Positions 1 through 10,404 of a stretch of DNA of 64,000 nucleotides are shown here, in pieces; positions within the stretch are counted from its first letter, which is position 1, and the number at the start of each line of letters is the position of its first letter. The notes under the pieces were generated by a model. That model did no database searches. It was not told the origin of the DNA and worked only from the letters and a program-made list of their open reading frames with translations. A program made the position numbers and the translations under genes. The stretch spans positions 1,426,001 through 1,490,000 of the forward strand of contig NZ_AP018680.1 of the NCBI RefSeq assembly GCF_002218025.2. Direction: 5' to 3'. The stretch comes from Vibrio casei (GTDB lineage: Bacteria > Pseudomonadota > Gammaproteobacteria > Enterobacterales > Vibrionaceae).

Positions 1-171
1 GTGCTCGCCATCTAAACTTAATGTTGAATTCGTTCCTTGTTTAACTACTTTTGATATGGCTGTTATCTTTGTATCTTCATCTAAAAGATCAAAGGTTAAA
101 TCAATATCAGTAATCATAAATTCTGGTGAGGTGTAATCTTTGCGGTACTTAGCTTGCAGCTGCTGACTCAT
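1..171 (-). CDS. pepN: Aminopeptidase N, N-terminal fragment
   Basis: The first 57 codons of a gene that runs off the left edge. The ATG is at 171-169 and the protein opens MSQQLQAKYRKDYTSPEF, then ITDIDLTFDL. This matches the start of gammaproteobacterial PepN (M1 zinc metallopeptidase; E. coli begins MTQQPQAKYRHDY). The enzyme removes N-terminal residues from peptides in the cytoplasm. Only the start of the N-terminal beta domain is present, so the catalytic HExxH cannot be checked. About 230 bases of non-coding DNA lie upstream and should hold the promoter. Confidence 0.9.
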   Translation of the reverse strand, partial: MSQQLQAKYRKDYTSPEFMITDIDLTFDLLDEDTKITAISKVVKQGTNSTLSLDGEH

Positions 172-400
172 TATCAATCCTTTTTAATCATCATTCGAAC
201 GAGCTATTGACGTTGAAAAGTTAATAAACTCGTTACTTTCACTCAAACTTGTTTAAAACCCTGCCTCTTCGAGGTTAACATTTTAAACAAGGCTGAAAAT
301 AAAATTTATTCTTACACATACAACCAGAATTTCCCATTACCTGACTATGAAAATCCTACTATACCGTACAAAATTAAAATAAATGCCTAAGAATCACACA

Positions 401-1069
401 CTATTTCAGTCTGCTTCTCTGAAAAGTGATATGCATGTCCGTCTCACTACTCGATAAAACCAAACGATTTGAATCGATAATATATTGTGAACTCTGCTCT
501 CCATCGTTATATACAAAGTAAATAAAATTATCCTCTATATAATAAATTCCATCTCTATATTTATGCCGTCCTTTGGCGTTATAAGACTGTATTGAGAAAT
601 AGAAATTCGGGTATAAGGTTAAATCGATATTAGAAACAAGACTGGATACTACATCTTGTCCTTTCACTTCCGTGCTTTTCCAAAATCCAGATAAGTACTG
701 AGGCTGCACTTTTTGAAAAGCCACACCATTCAAATACAGTTGATTAGCATTCACATCATAAGTGTAATGCTGAGGTGTTTCCGAGTTAATGCCTAGAATA
801 ATATCTTGTCTATCTGCCTTGTATTCACCCTGCCAAGAATCAATCGTTCGATCTTTACGTTCAATACGAATATCAAATAAATAGTTAGATTCAAGGCTTA
901 AACTGATCGACAAAAAATCATCAGGAATCGTCTCTGGTGAAGGGTTAATTACTTTCCATTGTCCAATAAGAAAAGGAAGATCAAACAATTGCATATCATA
1001 TTTCTTAGGTGTTTCAAATGCAGAAGCTCCTAGCGTTAAGCAGCTTAATAACATGACTAAACTCTTCAT
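401..1069 (-). CDS. Secreted lipocalin-like protein of unknown function
   Basis: Not recognised as a named gene. The 222-residue protein has a clear Sec signal peptide (K2, hydrophobic run to about residue 16, Ala-rich cleavage region) and then a beta-rich body. A segment reading LIGQWKV near residue 34, and a second FWKST near residue 129, look like the G-x-W strand starts of lipocalin-type barrels, possibly two tandem halves. Likely periplasmic or outer-membrane associated. It stands alone, with a terminator-like hairpin between its start and the prc stop. The fold is an inference from sequence texture only. Confidence 0.6.
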   Translation of the reverse strand: MKSLVMLLSCLTLGASAFETPKKYDMQLFDLPFLIGQWKVINPSPETIPDDFLSISLSLESNYLFDIRIERKDRTIDSWQGEYKADRQDIILGINSETPQHYTYDVNANQLYLNGVAFQKVQPQYLSGFWKSTEVKGQDVVSSLVSNIDLTLYPNFYFSIQSYNAKGRHKYRDGIYYIEDNFIYFVYNDGEQSSQYIIDSNRLVLSSSETDMHITFQRSRLK

Positions 1070-1198
1070 TACGCCTCCCCTAGATCCATAACTTACTTAT
1101 ATAAACTGTTTTTATATAAACTAAAGCATAGTTCTATGTGAGGTGAGCCGCAAAATGAAATGGCAAGTGCTTAGCAGTTTTAGGCTGTTCTTCAATAA

Positions 1199-1225
1199 AA
1201 AATGAGGCTCAATGGCCTCATTTTA
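1199..1225 (-). terminator. Intrinsic terminator of prc
   Basis: An 8-bp GC-containing stem (AATGAGGC / GCCTCATT) with a 6-nt loop, followed on the minus strand by a T-rich run. It lies about 25 bases after the prc stop and is in the right orientation to end prc transcription. Confidence 0.75.
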
Positions 1226-1247
1226 TTTTATAAACATACAATTAATA

Positions 1248-3254
1248 CTAAATTTTAGATAAATCAGCCGTAATTGAGACCGCTTCATCTAAATAAGCAT
1301 CCGGTGCTTCATAATCTTTAGGTACATCATCTAAAGCTTTAAATACCGGCTTTTTAGCTAATTTTTGTCGTTTATTGATGCGATTTAATGCTTCTTGATC
1401 CGCTTTATCTGCTTCTAACTCTCTATGTTTTTCATTGAGCGAAATAGTCGTATCATCTTTTTCAAGTTGATATCTCTTAATATCTTGATCAATAAACTTG
1501 AACTCGACATCATTCGCAATACGATTAACATGCTCTTTAGCAAGCTGAATGATCTGATCTTGATGTTTCGAATCAGATTCGACTTGTTGATATTTTGCGG
1601 CAGGAATTTGGTCCCAAGGCAATGCATTATCTTCTACACTTTCTCCTGTATCTTCAGCCGCAATCGCCGATGGGAAAGCTATATCAGGAGAGACGCCTTT
1701 CATTTGGGTACTACCACCACTAATTCGATAGAATTTTTGGATCGTGTACTGAACATAACCGAGCTCTTGATCAAAAGTATCATAGATATGGGTTAATGAA
1801 CGATGTTGCTGCACAGAACCTTTACCGTATGAATTTTCACCCAAAATAATTGCACGATCATAATCTTGCATTGCCGCAGCATAAATTTCAGAAGCAGAAG
1901 CGCTGTATCGATTAATCAATACCGTTAATGGACCTGAATAATTTTCAATACCGTCAGTATCACTATCAACATTAACACGATCATAACTATCACGAACTTG
2001 AACGACTGGACCTTGTTTAATAAACAATCCCGATAATCCTATCGCTTCGGTTAATGCACCGCCACCATTGTTTCGTAAGTCCACCACCACACCATCAACA
2101 TTATCTTTATTAAATTCTGCTAATAGTTTTGCGGTATCTTTTGAAAGTCCTACATAAAAACTAGGCACTTCAAGTACACCAATTTTTTTGCCTTCTTTTT
2201 CGATGACTTTAGACTTAACGGCTCGGTCTTCTAAACGAATTTTATCACGCACAATTGTGACAACGTGACTTTTTGCATTTTTACCCGCCGGTAATATTTG
2301 CAAGTTAACCTTGGTCCCTTTAGGTCCCTTAATCAATTGCACGACATCATCTAGTCGCATACCGATGATATCAACTATTTTCTTACCATCTTGACCAACA
2401 CCAATAATTTTATCGCCTTCAGTCAATTCTTTGGATGTCGCCGCAGGTCCACCCGTTACTAAAGAGCGAATAATCGTATAATCATCTTCTGATTGCAGTA
2501 CTGCCCCAATGCCTTCAAGCGATAAGCTCATTTCGGCTTGGAATTCATCAGCTGATCTTGGCGATAAATAACTAGTATGAGGATCTATTTGACGAGCAAA
2601 AGCATTCATATAAATTTGAAATGCATCTTCACTATGCGCTTGAGTAATACGTTTAATGGCATTGTTGTAGCGCTTAGTCAGCAACTCTTTAATTTCGGGC
2701 CACTTCTTGCCTGTCAATTTAAGATTTAGTGCATCATATTTGACACGTTGACGCCACAGCTCATCGACTTCTGAAATATTTTTAGGCCAAGCCGATTTCG
2801 AGCGATCTAATTCCATGCTTTCATCTGCATCGAACTTAATTTCATGATCAAGTAAAGTCAACGCATACGAAAAACGTTCGTATCGACGCTTCATTGAAAG
2901 GTTAAACATATCAAACGCAGCCTTAGTATCACCAGATTTCAACTGGTCATCTATTTCAGTCTCGAAAGGTTTAAACTTATCAATGTCACTTTGGGTAAAA
3001 ATATTTTTATTGTAATCCAGAGATTCTAGATAACGGTCAAAAATACCTTTAGAAAAGGCATCGTCTAAATTAAAGTGCTTATAATGAGATCGTGTAAAAC
3101 GATTAGCAACACGCTGGCTGGCTATTGCATGCTGAGCTTCCGGAGTAAGAGTCGGTATTTGAGACTCACTGATCGTCGCTTGTGCTGCAAAAACTGAATG
3201 TGCCGCTAGCGTTAAGCTAGCAGCAAGTAATGATACTTTAAATCGGCAATTCAT
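1248..3254 (-). CDS. prc: Carboxy-terminal (tail-specific) processing protease Prc
   Basis: A 668-residue periplasmic S41 protease, near the usual family length of about 680. A signal peptide ends around AQA at residue 26. A PDZ domain spans roughly 240-325 and the S41 core follows. The catalytic Ser-Lys dyad is visible as Ser453 in the SASASE stretch and Lys478 in the GKG motif, with Asp464 between them, matching the spacing in E. coli Prc. It degrades or trims proteins with non-polar C-termini, including peptidoglycan-synthesis partners. It lies directly downstream of proQ (17 bp), the same order as in E. coli, and the two are probably co-transcribed. Confidence 0.97.
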   Translation of the reverse strand: MNCRFKVSLLAASLTLAAHSVFAAQATISESQIPTLTPEAQHAIASQRVANRFTRSHYKHFNLDDAFSKGIFDRYLESLDYNKNIFTQSDIDKFKPFETEIDDQLKSGDTKAAFDMFNLSMKRRYERFSYALTLLDHEIKFDADESMELDRSKSAWPKNISEVDELWRQRVKYDALNLKLTGKKWPEIKELLTKRYNNAIKRITQAHSEDAFQIYMNAFARQIDPHTSYLSPRSADEFQAEMSLSLEGIGAVLQSEDDYTIIRSLVTGGPAATSKELTEGDKIIGVGQDGKKIVDIIGMRLDDVVQLIKGPKGTKVNLQILPAGKNAKSHVVTIVRDKIRLEDRAVKSKVIEKEGKKIGVLEVPSFYVGLSKDTAKLLAEFNKDNVDGVVVDLRNNGGGALTEAIGLSGLFIKQGPVVQVRDSYDRVNVDSDTDGIENYSGPLTVLINRYSASASEIYAAAMQDYDRAIILGENSYGKGSVQQHRSLTHIYDTFDQELGYVQYTIQKFYRISGGSTQMKGVSPDIAFPSAIAAEDTGESVEDNALPWDQIPAAKYQQVESDSKHQDQIIQLAKEHVNRIANDVEFKFIDQDIKRYQLEKDDTTISLNEKHRELEADKADQEALNRINKRQKLAKKPVFKALDDVPKDYEAPDAYLDEAVSITADLSKI

Positions 3255-3271
3255 GCGTAGGAATATCCCTG

Positions 3272-3907
3272 TTATACGCGTAAATGCTCCGCTTTTACGA
3301 CCATTTGTAAGCCGTTTGCAAGGCGGACACGTACGTCGTCCTTATTAATTTCAACAATCGTTGCAGCCATATTGCCTTGGCCCATATTCACATTGATATC
3401 TTTACCAATGAGAATCTCATCAGATTTCAACTCACGAGTTTCAATCTGCGCAACTTTTGCTGCAGGTTTTTTAGCTTCTGCTTTTGGCTTACGAGGGGCT
3501 TTTGGCGTCGCTTTTGCTTTTGCCTTAGCCGCTCGTTCTTCACGATTTTTATCAGCTTGTTCTTTACGACGAGCTTGAACACGGGCCTTACTTTCAGCCA
3601 ATGTTGCTTGAGCATGTTCAACATGTTCAGCTTCTAATTCACCAGATGGGTTACCATCAAGGTCAACACGGGTGGCACCAAGTTTCACTCCATGAAGATA
3701 ACGCCAAGATGACGTATATTGACGTAAAGCTGCACGTAATTGGGTTTTACTGACTTTTTCATCGTCTGTTAGACGCTCAGCAAGATCTTGAAAGATACCA
3801 ATTTTTAAAGGCTTTGCTTCGCCTTCTAAAGTAAAGCATTGTGGGAAACGTTCAGCAATATAGGCAATGACTTCTTTGCTGTTCTTTAACTTTTCAGTGT
3901 TTTCCAT
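3272..3907 (-). CDS. proQ: RNA chaperone ProQ
   Basis: The N-terminal FinO/ProQ RNA-binding domain (about residues 5-115) is well conserved, including the run [20 protein letters not shown] Lys/Ala-rich linker (about 120-155) and a C-terminal Tudor-like domain (about 165-211) follow. The protein binds sRNAs and mRNA 3' ends and acts post-transcriptionally. I start it at the ATG at 3907 (protein MENTEK...), which has an AGGA seven bases upstream and aligns with E. coli ProQ. A longer in-frame start at 3931 adds eight unconserved residues. It is followed by prc in the same operon. Confidence 0.95.
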   Translation of the reverse strand: MENTEKLKNSKEVIAYIAERFPQCFTLEGEAKPLKIGIFQDLAERLTDDEKVSKTQLRAALRQYTSSWRYLHGVKLGATRVDLDGNPSGELEAEHVEHAQATLAESKARVQARRKEQADKNREERAAKAKAKATPKAPRKPKAEAKKPAAKVAQIETRELKSDEILIGKDINVNMGQGNMAATIVEINKDDVRVRLANGLQMVVKAEHLRV

Positions 3908-4018
3908 GAGGGTTCCTGGTTGGTGCGTCACATTTACGCACGGGTGTTCATATAAATAATTCAGGCCATTATAGTGAGATGGAAAGGAAAAACCACCAAC
4001 TCATGTAAAATAACACCG

Positions 4019-4483
4019 CTAAATGTGTGTTTGAAGCACTAATTCAACTTGTTTCATCAATTCCACCATCCCTTTTTCATCAACTTCAGAGAATCGTCCA
4101 ATAGTTGGGCTATCAATATCAATCACACCAACGAGTTGATTATTGACTGAAAAAGGGATAACCAATTCAGAATTACTCTGCGCGTCACAGGCAATATGCC
4201 CTTCAAATTGATGCACATCTTCAATACGTTGCACCCTATTTTCTGATATTGCCGTACCACAAACTCCCCGTCCAACCGGTATGCGAACACAAGCAGGATT
4301 ACCTTGAAATGGCCCTAAAACTAATTCGTCATTTTTCAACAGATAAAAACCAACCCAATTAATGTCTTCTAGTTCTAATTTCAATAAAGCACTAATATTC
4401 GCTAAGTTAGCAATCAAGTCAGGTTCTGATTCAATTAACGCATTCACTTGGGCTGTGATTCTCTGATACATCTTTAAACTCAT
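4019..4483 (-). CDS. msrC: Free methionine-(R)-sulfoxide reductase (GAF domain)
   Basis: A 154-residue single GAF-domain protein. Cys65, Cys75 and Cys99 keep the spacing of the three redox cysteines of E. coli MsrC (YebR). It reduces free Met-R-sulfoxide, with electrons from thioredoxin. A purine-like SD (GGAAG) precedes the ATG. It is transcribed away from the ABC transporter gene, leaving a 68-bp divergent promoter region. Its neighbours proQ and prc on one side and letA on the other reproduce the E. coli yebR region. Confidence 0.93.
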   Translation of the reverse strand: MSLKMYQRITAQVNALIESEPDLIANLANISALLKLELEDINWVGFYLLKNDELVLGPFQGNPACVRIPVGRGVCGTAISENRVQRIEDVHQFEGHIACDAQSNSELVIPFSVNNQLVGVIDIDSPTIGRFSEVDEKGMVELMKQVELVLQTHI

Positions 4484-4551
4484 GTGTTTCTTCCATCTTT
4501 TTTCAATTTACGTACAATACTAAGCTCTGCAAATAGGAATCATTATCGCCA

Positions 4552-6363
4552 ATGGATAACAATCACTCTCAAACTATCAATAAAAGCTGGTTTATTTCTC
4601 AAATAAAAGAGCATAAAGGCAAACTTATCTTCGCGAATATCGTGGCTATTATCGCTACATTTGTCAGTGTTCCAATCCCTTTAATGATGCCTTTAATGGT
4701 TGATGAAGTATTGCTCAACAAGCCTGCTAGTGGCATCGATTCAATGAATCATATACTACCCGAAGCATTACAAACACCTACAGGTTACATTGCTTTAGCA
4801 TTTTTATTAATTGTACTAATGCGTGCGGTTAGCCAGATCCTTAATATTTTACAAAGCCGACAATTTACTCTTGTTTCAAAAACAATCACTTACAAGATCC
4901 GGTGCCGAATGATTGATAAGCTCGGCTTAATCAGCATTCAGCAATATGAAACACAAGGAAGTGGTGGGATAAATTCACATATTATCACTGATATTGAAAC
5001 AATCGATAAGTTCATCGGCACTACACTCAGTAAATTTATTATTAGCTTTCTAACCGTTTTAGGTACCGCAATTGTTTTACTTTGGTTGGAGTGGCGACTT
5101 GGTCTGTTCATTTTACTCGTTAATCCTCTTGTCATTTATTTCTCTCGTAAATTAGGCAGCAAAGTTAAACATCTAAAACAAAAAGAGAATCAGTCTTTTG
5201 AGCGTTTTCAAAATAAATTAATCGAAGTTCTCGATGGCATTTATCAATTACGCGCGGCGAATAAAGAACGAATATATTTAGAGTCATTAAAACAACAAGC
5301 CAATGATATTAGATATGATGCCGATAAATTTGCTTGGCAATCGGAAGCGGCTGGCAGGCTTTCTTTCCTTTTATTCCTATTGGGGTTTGAATTATTTCGG
5401 GCCGTAGCAATGCTAATGGTATTGTTTAGCGATCTCACCATCGGGCAAATTTTCGCTGTATTTGGTTATCTATGGTTTATGCTGGGACCTGTGCAAGAAC
5501 TATTGGGTGTACAATTCTCATTCTATAGCGCTAAAGCGGCATTACAGCGTATTAATAATTTATTAGTCATGGATGAAGAATACCGTTCACCTTGTCAGAA
5601 CTCTCCTTTTAAGAAGGATCAAGCTGTTGATATTAAAGTAAAGAATTTAAATTTCGCCTACAATGATGAGTCTTTAGTCTTAAATGATTTAAACTTAACC
5701 CTGCCAGCAGGAAAAAAAGTGGCCTTAGTTGGCGCAAGTGGTGGAGGAAAATCCACATTAATTCAATTATTGATAGGCATGTATAGACCTCAATCAGGGC
5801 AAATCCTATTTAATAATATTAATACGGATGATATTGGCTTTGAGCTGCTTCGAGAGAAAACATCGGTTGTACTGCAACAACCTATTTTATTTAATGACAC
5901 CTTAAGACAAAATCTAACACTTGGTGGTCAACATACTGATGATGAACTGTGGAATGTCCTTAAGATTGCTCAGCTTGATGATGTTATCAGCCAGTTATCA
6001 GAAGGCTTAGATACTCAAGTCGGTCGACAAGGTGTTCGGTTATCCGGTGGACAAAGACAACGGTTATCTATCGCTAGAATGCTATTATCTGATCCTAAAT
6101 TTGTCATTTTGGATGAAGCCACATCTGCGTTAGACACAGCAACAGAGTCAAAACTTCATAAAGCAATGGATCGATTTTTGACCGGAAGAACCACCTTAAT
6201 TGTCGCTCACCGTCTTTCTGCCGTTCAACAAGCTGATTTAATCTACGTATTAGAAGATGGACAAGTTATTCAAACTGGAACACATGGTGAATTGGTTCAA
6301 CAAAAAGGGCTTTATCAAACGTTATACGGAAATTCAGCCTCTTCTGTTACTACAACAATTTAA
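4552..6363 (+). CDS. ABC transporter, fused permease and ATPase (exporter half-transporter)
   Basis: 603 residues with an N-terminal six-helix exporter membrane domain (about 25-325) and a C-terminal nucleotide-binding domain (about 358-595). Walker A is at 394-402 with Lys400, the LSGGQ signature at 497-501, Walker B ends in Asp521-Glu522, and the H-loop His is at 553. All catalytic elements are intact, so it should work as a homodimeric exporter. The substrate cannot be read from the sequence. It is placed just before letA (15 bp gap), where E. coli has no such gene. A role linked to lipids or the envelope is only suggested by that context. Confidence 0.88.
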   Translation: MDNNHSQTINKSWFISQIKEHKGKLIFANIVAIIATFVSVPIPLMMPLMVDEVLLNKPASGIDSMNHILPEALQTPTGYIALAFLLIVLMRAVSQILNILQSRQFTLVSKTITYKIRCRMIDKLGLISIQQYETQGSGGINSHIITDIETIDKFIGTTLSKFIISFLTVLGTAIVLLWLEWRLGLFILLVNPLVIYFSRKLGSKVKHLKQKENQSFERFQNKLIEVLDGIYQLRAANKERIYLESLKQQANDIRYDADKFAWQSEAAGRLSFLLFLLGFELFRAVAMLMVLFSDLTIGQIFAVFGYLWFMLGPVQELLGVQFSFYSAKAALQRINNLLVMDEEYRSPCQNSPFKKDQAVDIKVKNLNFAYNDESLVLNDLNLTLPAGKKVALVGASGGGKSTLIQLLIGMYRPQSGQILFNNINTDDIGFELLREKTSVVLQQPILFNDTLRQNLTLGGQHTDDELWNVLKIAQLDDVISQLSEGLDTQVGRQGVRLSGGQRQRLSIARMLLSDPKFVILDEATSALDTATESKLHKAMDRFLTGRTTLIVAHRLSAVQQADLIYVLEDGQVIQTGTHGELVQQKGLYQTLYGNSASSVTTTI

Positions 6364-6378
6364 TCATAAGGATGGTAT

Positions 6379-7680
6379 ATGTGCGCGCAAACTGAGAAGA
6401 GTCAAGACACTCCTGATACTATCAATGACTCATTGACAGCCACATTATTTCATCCTGAACAACTCACGGTTATTTGCCCGGGGTGTGATTTGAAAATTTC
6501 GACCGGTCATTTACCTACCGGTAATAATGCCCACTGCCCACGTTGCGATACTCTGCTCTATCGCAGTAAAGAAACACGCTTGAGCCGAAATTTCATTTTG
6601 GCTATCAGCGGTTTATTTTTCTTCATTCCTACTTTATTTCTTCCATTTGTTACGATTAGGCTAATTAACGTTAACTTTTCCGCCGATCTGATGACTGGAT
6701 CGTATGCCTTAATAAACGAAGGGTTTATTTTACTTGGCATGCTTGTCTTTTTTTGTAGTGTTGTTGTTCCTTTACTCGTCTTCACTTCCATTATCACAGC
6801 TCACTGGGCCCTAAAAAAACAACACTTTTCTGTATTTAAATGGTCTTTATCTGTTTATCAAAAACTAAAACATTGGCTCATGCTAGATGTATTTCTACTT
6901 AGTATCGCGGTCGCTTTCTTTAAGCTTCAAGAATATTCAACCATTACCCCAAAAATGGGTTTAGTCTGTATTGTTTTATCGCAAACATTAGCGATTGTCT
7001 TAATATCTAGAGTCAGTGTTCGTCGGTATTGGCAAGCTTGGATGAAGGCTGAAAATTTTTATTTCTCCGATGTCGATGTTCACTGTAGCCACTGCCATTT
7101 GTCTCAACCTAAAACTCAAACATGCCAACGTTGTGGACATCGCATACCAACAAGAAAACCTCTTTCAATCCAAAAAACATGGGCGTATTTAATCTGTGCA
7201 TCCATTTTTTTGATTCCTGCGAACTTTCTCGAAATATCCGTCATATTCAGTAACGGCAAGCGTTATGAAGACACGATTTTCTCTGGTGTTGTTTCACTGG
7301 TAAAAGGTAACATGTATGAGATTGCTATTATTATTTTTGTTGCCAGTATCTTAGTTCCTATAGCAAAAGTAATCGGCTTGGTTTACATTTTAGTTTGTAT
7401 TAAATTCAAATCATTAAATGATCACTACCAAAAAATGAAGCTATATCTATTTGTAAAATGGATTGGGAAATGGTCAATTTTAGATTTATTCGTAATTTCA
7501 ATTACCATCGCACTGGTTGATCGAGACCAAATTCTTGACTTTTCACCAGGACCTGCGGCTCTAGCGTTTGCTGGCGTGGTTGTATTTACCATGCTTGCAG
7601 CTGAAAGTTTTGACACCCGACTCATTTGGGATAATCCCCCTACAACCAACAATAAAAATGAACCCAGTTATGAAAAATGA
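6379..7680 (+). CDS. letA: LetA/PqiA-family integral membrane protein
   Basis: A 433-residue inner-membrane protein with two repeats, each made of a zinc-ribbon followed by a bundle of membrane helices. The first ribbon uses the CPGC and CPRC pairs (about residues 36-57), the second CSHC and CQRC (about 235-255). It matches E. coli YebS (LetA), the inner-membrane partner of the MCE-protein tunnel in lipid transport between the membranes. It overlaps letB by 23 bp, which implies translational coupling. Confidence 0.92.
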   Translation: MCAQTEKSQDTPDTINDSLTATLFHPEQLTVICPGCDLKISTGHLPTGNNAHCPRCDTLLYRSKETRLSRNFILAISGLFFFIPTLFLPFVTIRLINVNFSADLMTGSYALINEGFILLGMLVFFCSVVVPLLVFTSIITAHWALKKQHFSVFKWSLSVYQKLKHWLMLDVFLLSIAVAFFKLQEYSTITPKMGLVCIVLSQTLAIVLISRVSVRRYWQAWMKAENFYFSDVDVHCSHCHLSQPKTQTCQRCGHRIPTRKPLSIQKTWAYLICASIFLIPANFLEISVIFSNGKRYEDTIFSGVVSLVKGNMYEIAIIIFVASILVPIAKVIGLVYILVCIKFKSLNDHYQKMKLYLFVKWIGKWSILDLFVISITIALVDRDQILDFSPGPAALAFAGVVVFTMLAAESFDTRLIWDNPPTTNNKNEPSYEK

Positions 7681-10312
7681 TTCTCAGCCAAACAATGACA
7701 TAAAAATAAAAAAAGACCGCAGAATTTCCCCTTTGTGGATACTTCCTATCATTGCATTATGCCTTGCGGGCTGGCTCGGATATAAAACGTATACCGACAT
7801 GGGGCAACGAGTAAAAATTCATTTTTCTAACGCTCAAGGGTTAATTGAAGGACGCACAACAATACGCTATCAAGGCTTAGAAGTGGGTATTGTCAAAAAA
7901 ATCACGTTATCTGATAACTTAAAAGATATTTATGTTAGTGCGGATATTTATCCCAAAGCGACAAAATTACTCTCTGCTAACACTCGCTTTTGGTTAGTAA
8001 AACCACAAGCAAGTTTAAGCGGCATCACAGGCCTTGATGCTTTAGTTTCCGGAAATTACATTGCCATTCAGCCAGAAAGTGGCGATCTTACCGAAAAGAA
8101 ACAGGCCTTCTCCACAAATTATACCGCTCTAAAAGAAGAGCCTCTCGATATAAGAGGACAAAATGGATTTAATTTAACCTTAACATCTAAAGATTTAGGC
8201 TCCGTTTCTGTTGGTTCCAAAATCATGTTTCGAAAAATTCCAATTGGAGAAGTCACCAACTTTACATTAGCGCCCGATTCCAGCTCGGTCAAAATTCAAG
8301 TTTCTATTAAACGTGACTATTCGCATATTATTAATTCTGATAGTCGCTTTTGGAATGTTAGTGGCGTAAATGCCAGTATTGGCTTCAATGGTATCGATGT
8401 TCAATTAGACAGCCTAAATGCCCTTCTTATGGGCGCTATTGCTGTTGATTCGCCTGAAGGTGGTGAAAAAATTGAACCTAATAAAAGCTACAAACTATAC
8501 CCCGATATAAAAACTGCAGGTCGGGGGATCCGCATTACCATGAAGCTACCGGAAGACAGTAACCTTTCAGCCAATGCACCTATTATGTATAAAGGAATTG
8601 AAGTAGGACAAATTACCGCGGTTACCTTAACCGAAGATAAAAAATCAGTGGAAGCGTCAGCCGCTATTCAACCCGCTTTTCTAGATGGATTAAACCGTGG
8701 CACTCAATTTGTATTAGAAGAACCCAAATTGTCCCTTACTGAAATGAAAAATGTATCGAATTTCATCCGCGGCAATTTTCTTTCCGTAGTACCGGGAGTT
8801 GGACCTAAAACAAGACATTTCCAAGTCATTCGTAATAATGATCTATTACGAGCAACCAATATGACAAGGTCTATCACTCTTTTTGCTGACGATACCTATG
8901 GTTTAGAAGAAGGTACACAAATACTGTATCGTGGCATTGCTGTTGGAACCGTTAACAAAGTGCAATTGAAAAACGAACAAGTTCAATTCGATGCTCAAAT
9001 TGACACTCAATACTTATACTTAATCAAATCTCAAAGCCGATTTTTTATTTCAGGCAGTGTTGACGCAAACTTAAGTAGCTCTGGAGTTAGTCTTTCAATG
9101 CCGCCAATTAAACGTCTTCTTGCCGGCTCAATTAGCTTTGATAGTCTTGGTGACAACAAAATAAAGGATAAATACCATTTATACCCAAGTAAATCACTCG
9201 CTGAATTGGCTAAGTATGAAACATCCGGTTCAACCCGTTTAACGCTTTATGCCGCCAATCTTCCTCCAGTTTCAATTGGTAGCCCTATCCTATATAGAAA
9301 CCTTGAAGTGGGTAAAGTATCTAAATTTTACCTTGTTGATGGTGGTGTAAAGATCGATATTAGAATTGAAAACCGTTACAAACATCTACTTAGCGATAAA
9401 ACGGTTTTTTGGAATCACTCTGGTATTAAAGTGGATGCTGGTATTAACGGCCTTTCGGTGACAGCGTCACCTTTATCAAGTCTAATTAAAGGCGGGATTT
9501 CTTTTGATAACCTAGCGGGAGTCGAAAACAAATTGAATACTAACTGGATTTTATATGATGATTATAAGTCAGCTCGTCAGTTTGGACGTCAAATTACGCT
9601 ATTAACGCCCATCAATAAGAGTGTGGTTAAAGGCATGCCAATCAAATACCAAGGGGTGCAAGTGGGAGAAGTCACCCTAGTCCATCCTAATTTTGAAAAT
9701 AAAAATGTCGAAATTAGTGCACGAGTATTTCCAGAATATATCAATAATATAGCCAAAGAGAACAGTCACTTTTGGGTGGTAACACCAGAAATAAGCTTAA
9801 CAGGCGCTAAGAATATGGATACGTTATTAAGTCCTTATATTCAAGTTGAGCCATCAGTCTCAGGTAAACCACAGTCTCGGTTTGCATTAGGGATTCAGCC
9901 ACATATTGCTGCCGGTACTACTTTCTATTTACAGAGCTTGAATAAAGACTCATTGAAAATAGGTACGCCTATCCTTTATCGCGATTTTGAAGTCGGTCGA
10001 GTCACGAATGTCGAACTAGGTAACCTAGCCGATAGAGTCGTGACTACCTTTCAAGTTCAGCCTAAATACGCTTATTTAATTCGTAAAAACTCTGTATTTT
10101 GGGATGTGTCTGGTGTAAATGTGAGTATCGGTTTATCTGGTGCAAATGTGAAAGCTGGTACCGTCGACAGTATATTAAGAGGTGGTATATCGTTTTCTAC
10201 TCCGGAAGATGGTCAACTACAACCGAAAGCATCAGAAAAAACAACATTCCTACTCAATAAAGAACCCCAGCAGGAATGGTTAAAATGGCAAACCGCTATC
10301 CCCCAAAATTAA
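7658..10312 (+). CDS. letB: LetB (YebT), seven-MCE-domain lipid transport protein
   Basis: About 884 residues (E. coli YebT is 877). One N-terminal membrane anchor (residues about 22-42) precedes seven MCE domains. I count seven copies of the MCE signature of the form (I/L)xYRxxEVGxV, for example YQGLEVG, FRKIPIG, YKGIEVG, YRGIAVG, YRNLEVG, YQGVQVG and YRDFEVG. The protein forms a long periplasmic tunnel that carries lipids between inner and outer membranes. The start is not certain: ATG at 7658 is chosen, ATG at 7670 is also possible, and neither has a strong SD, as expected if it is coupled to letA translation. A terminator follows. Confidence 0.94.
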   Translation: MNPVMKNDSQPNNDIKIKKDRRISPLWILPIIALCLAGWLGYKTYTDMGQRVKIHFSNAQGLIEGRTTIRYQGLEVGIVKKITLSDNLKDIYVSADIYPKATKLLSANTRFWLVKPQASLSGITGLDALVSGNYIAIQPESGDLTEKKQAFSTNYTALKEEPLDIRGQNGFNLTLTSKDLGSVSVGSKIMFRKIPIGEVTNFTLAPDSSSVKIQVSIKRDYSHIINSDSRFWNVSGVNASIGFNGIDVQLDSLNALLMGAIAVDSPEGGEKIEPNKSYKLYPDIKTAGRGIRITMKLPEDSNLSANAPIMYKGIEVGQITAVTLTEDKKSVEASAAIQPAFLDGLNRGTQFVLEEPKLSLTEMKNVSNFIRGNFLSVVPGVGPKTRHFQVIRNNDLLRATNMTRSITLFADDTYGLEEGTQILYRGIAVGTVNKVQLKNEQVQFDAQIDTQYLYLIKSQSRFFISGSVDANLSSSGVSLSMPPIKRLLAGSISFDSLGDNKIKDKYHLYPSKSLAELAKYETSGSTRLTLYAANLPPVSIGSPILYRNLEVGKVSKFYLVDGGVKIDIRIENRYKHLLSDKTVFWNHSGIKVDAGINGLSVTASPLSSLIKGGISFDNLAGVENKLNTNWILYDDYKSARQFGRQITLLTPINKSVVKGMPIKYQGVQVGEVTLVHPNFENKNVEISARVFPEYINNIAKENSHFWVVTPEISLTGAKNMDTLLSPYIQVEPSVSGKPQSRFALGIQPHIAAGTTFYLQSLNKDSLKIGTPILYRDFEVGRVTNVELGNLADRVVTTFQVQPKYAYLIRKNSVFWDVSGVNVSIGLSGANVKAGTVDSILRGGISFSTPEDGQLQPKASEKTTFLLNKEPQQEWLKWQTAIPQN

Positions 10313-10322
10313 TTGAAGTAAT

Positions 10323-10350
10323 AAAATGCAGCTATTTAGCTGCATTTTTT
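10323..10350 (+). terminator. Intrinsic terminator after letB
   Basis: ATGCAGC / GCTGCAT stem with a short AT loop, followed by TTTTTT. It lies 10 bases after the letB stop and ends the ABC-letA-letB unit before rsmF. Confidence 0.85.
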
Positions 10351-10404
10351 ATCTTTTAAGCATAAAATTCGCCCTTCAAATTTCATGTTATCGAGGTTAC
10401 CCTT

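Noticed and set aside
1425..1796. Plus-strand ORF of 123 codons inside prc
   Set aside because: It is an antisense shadow of a well-conserved gene, without an SD or recognisable sequence. Similar shadows in hrpA, pheT, proQ, oppA-like and others were left out.
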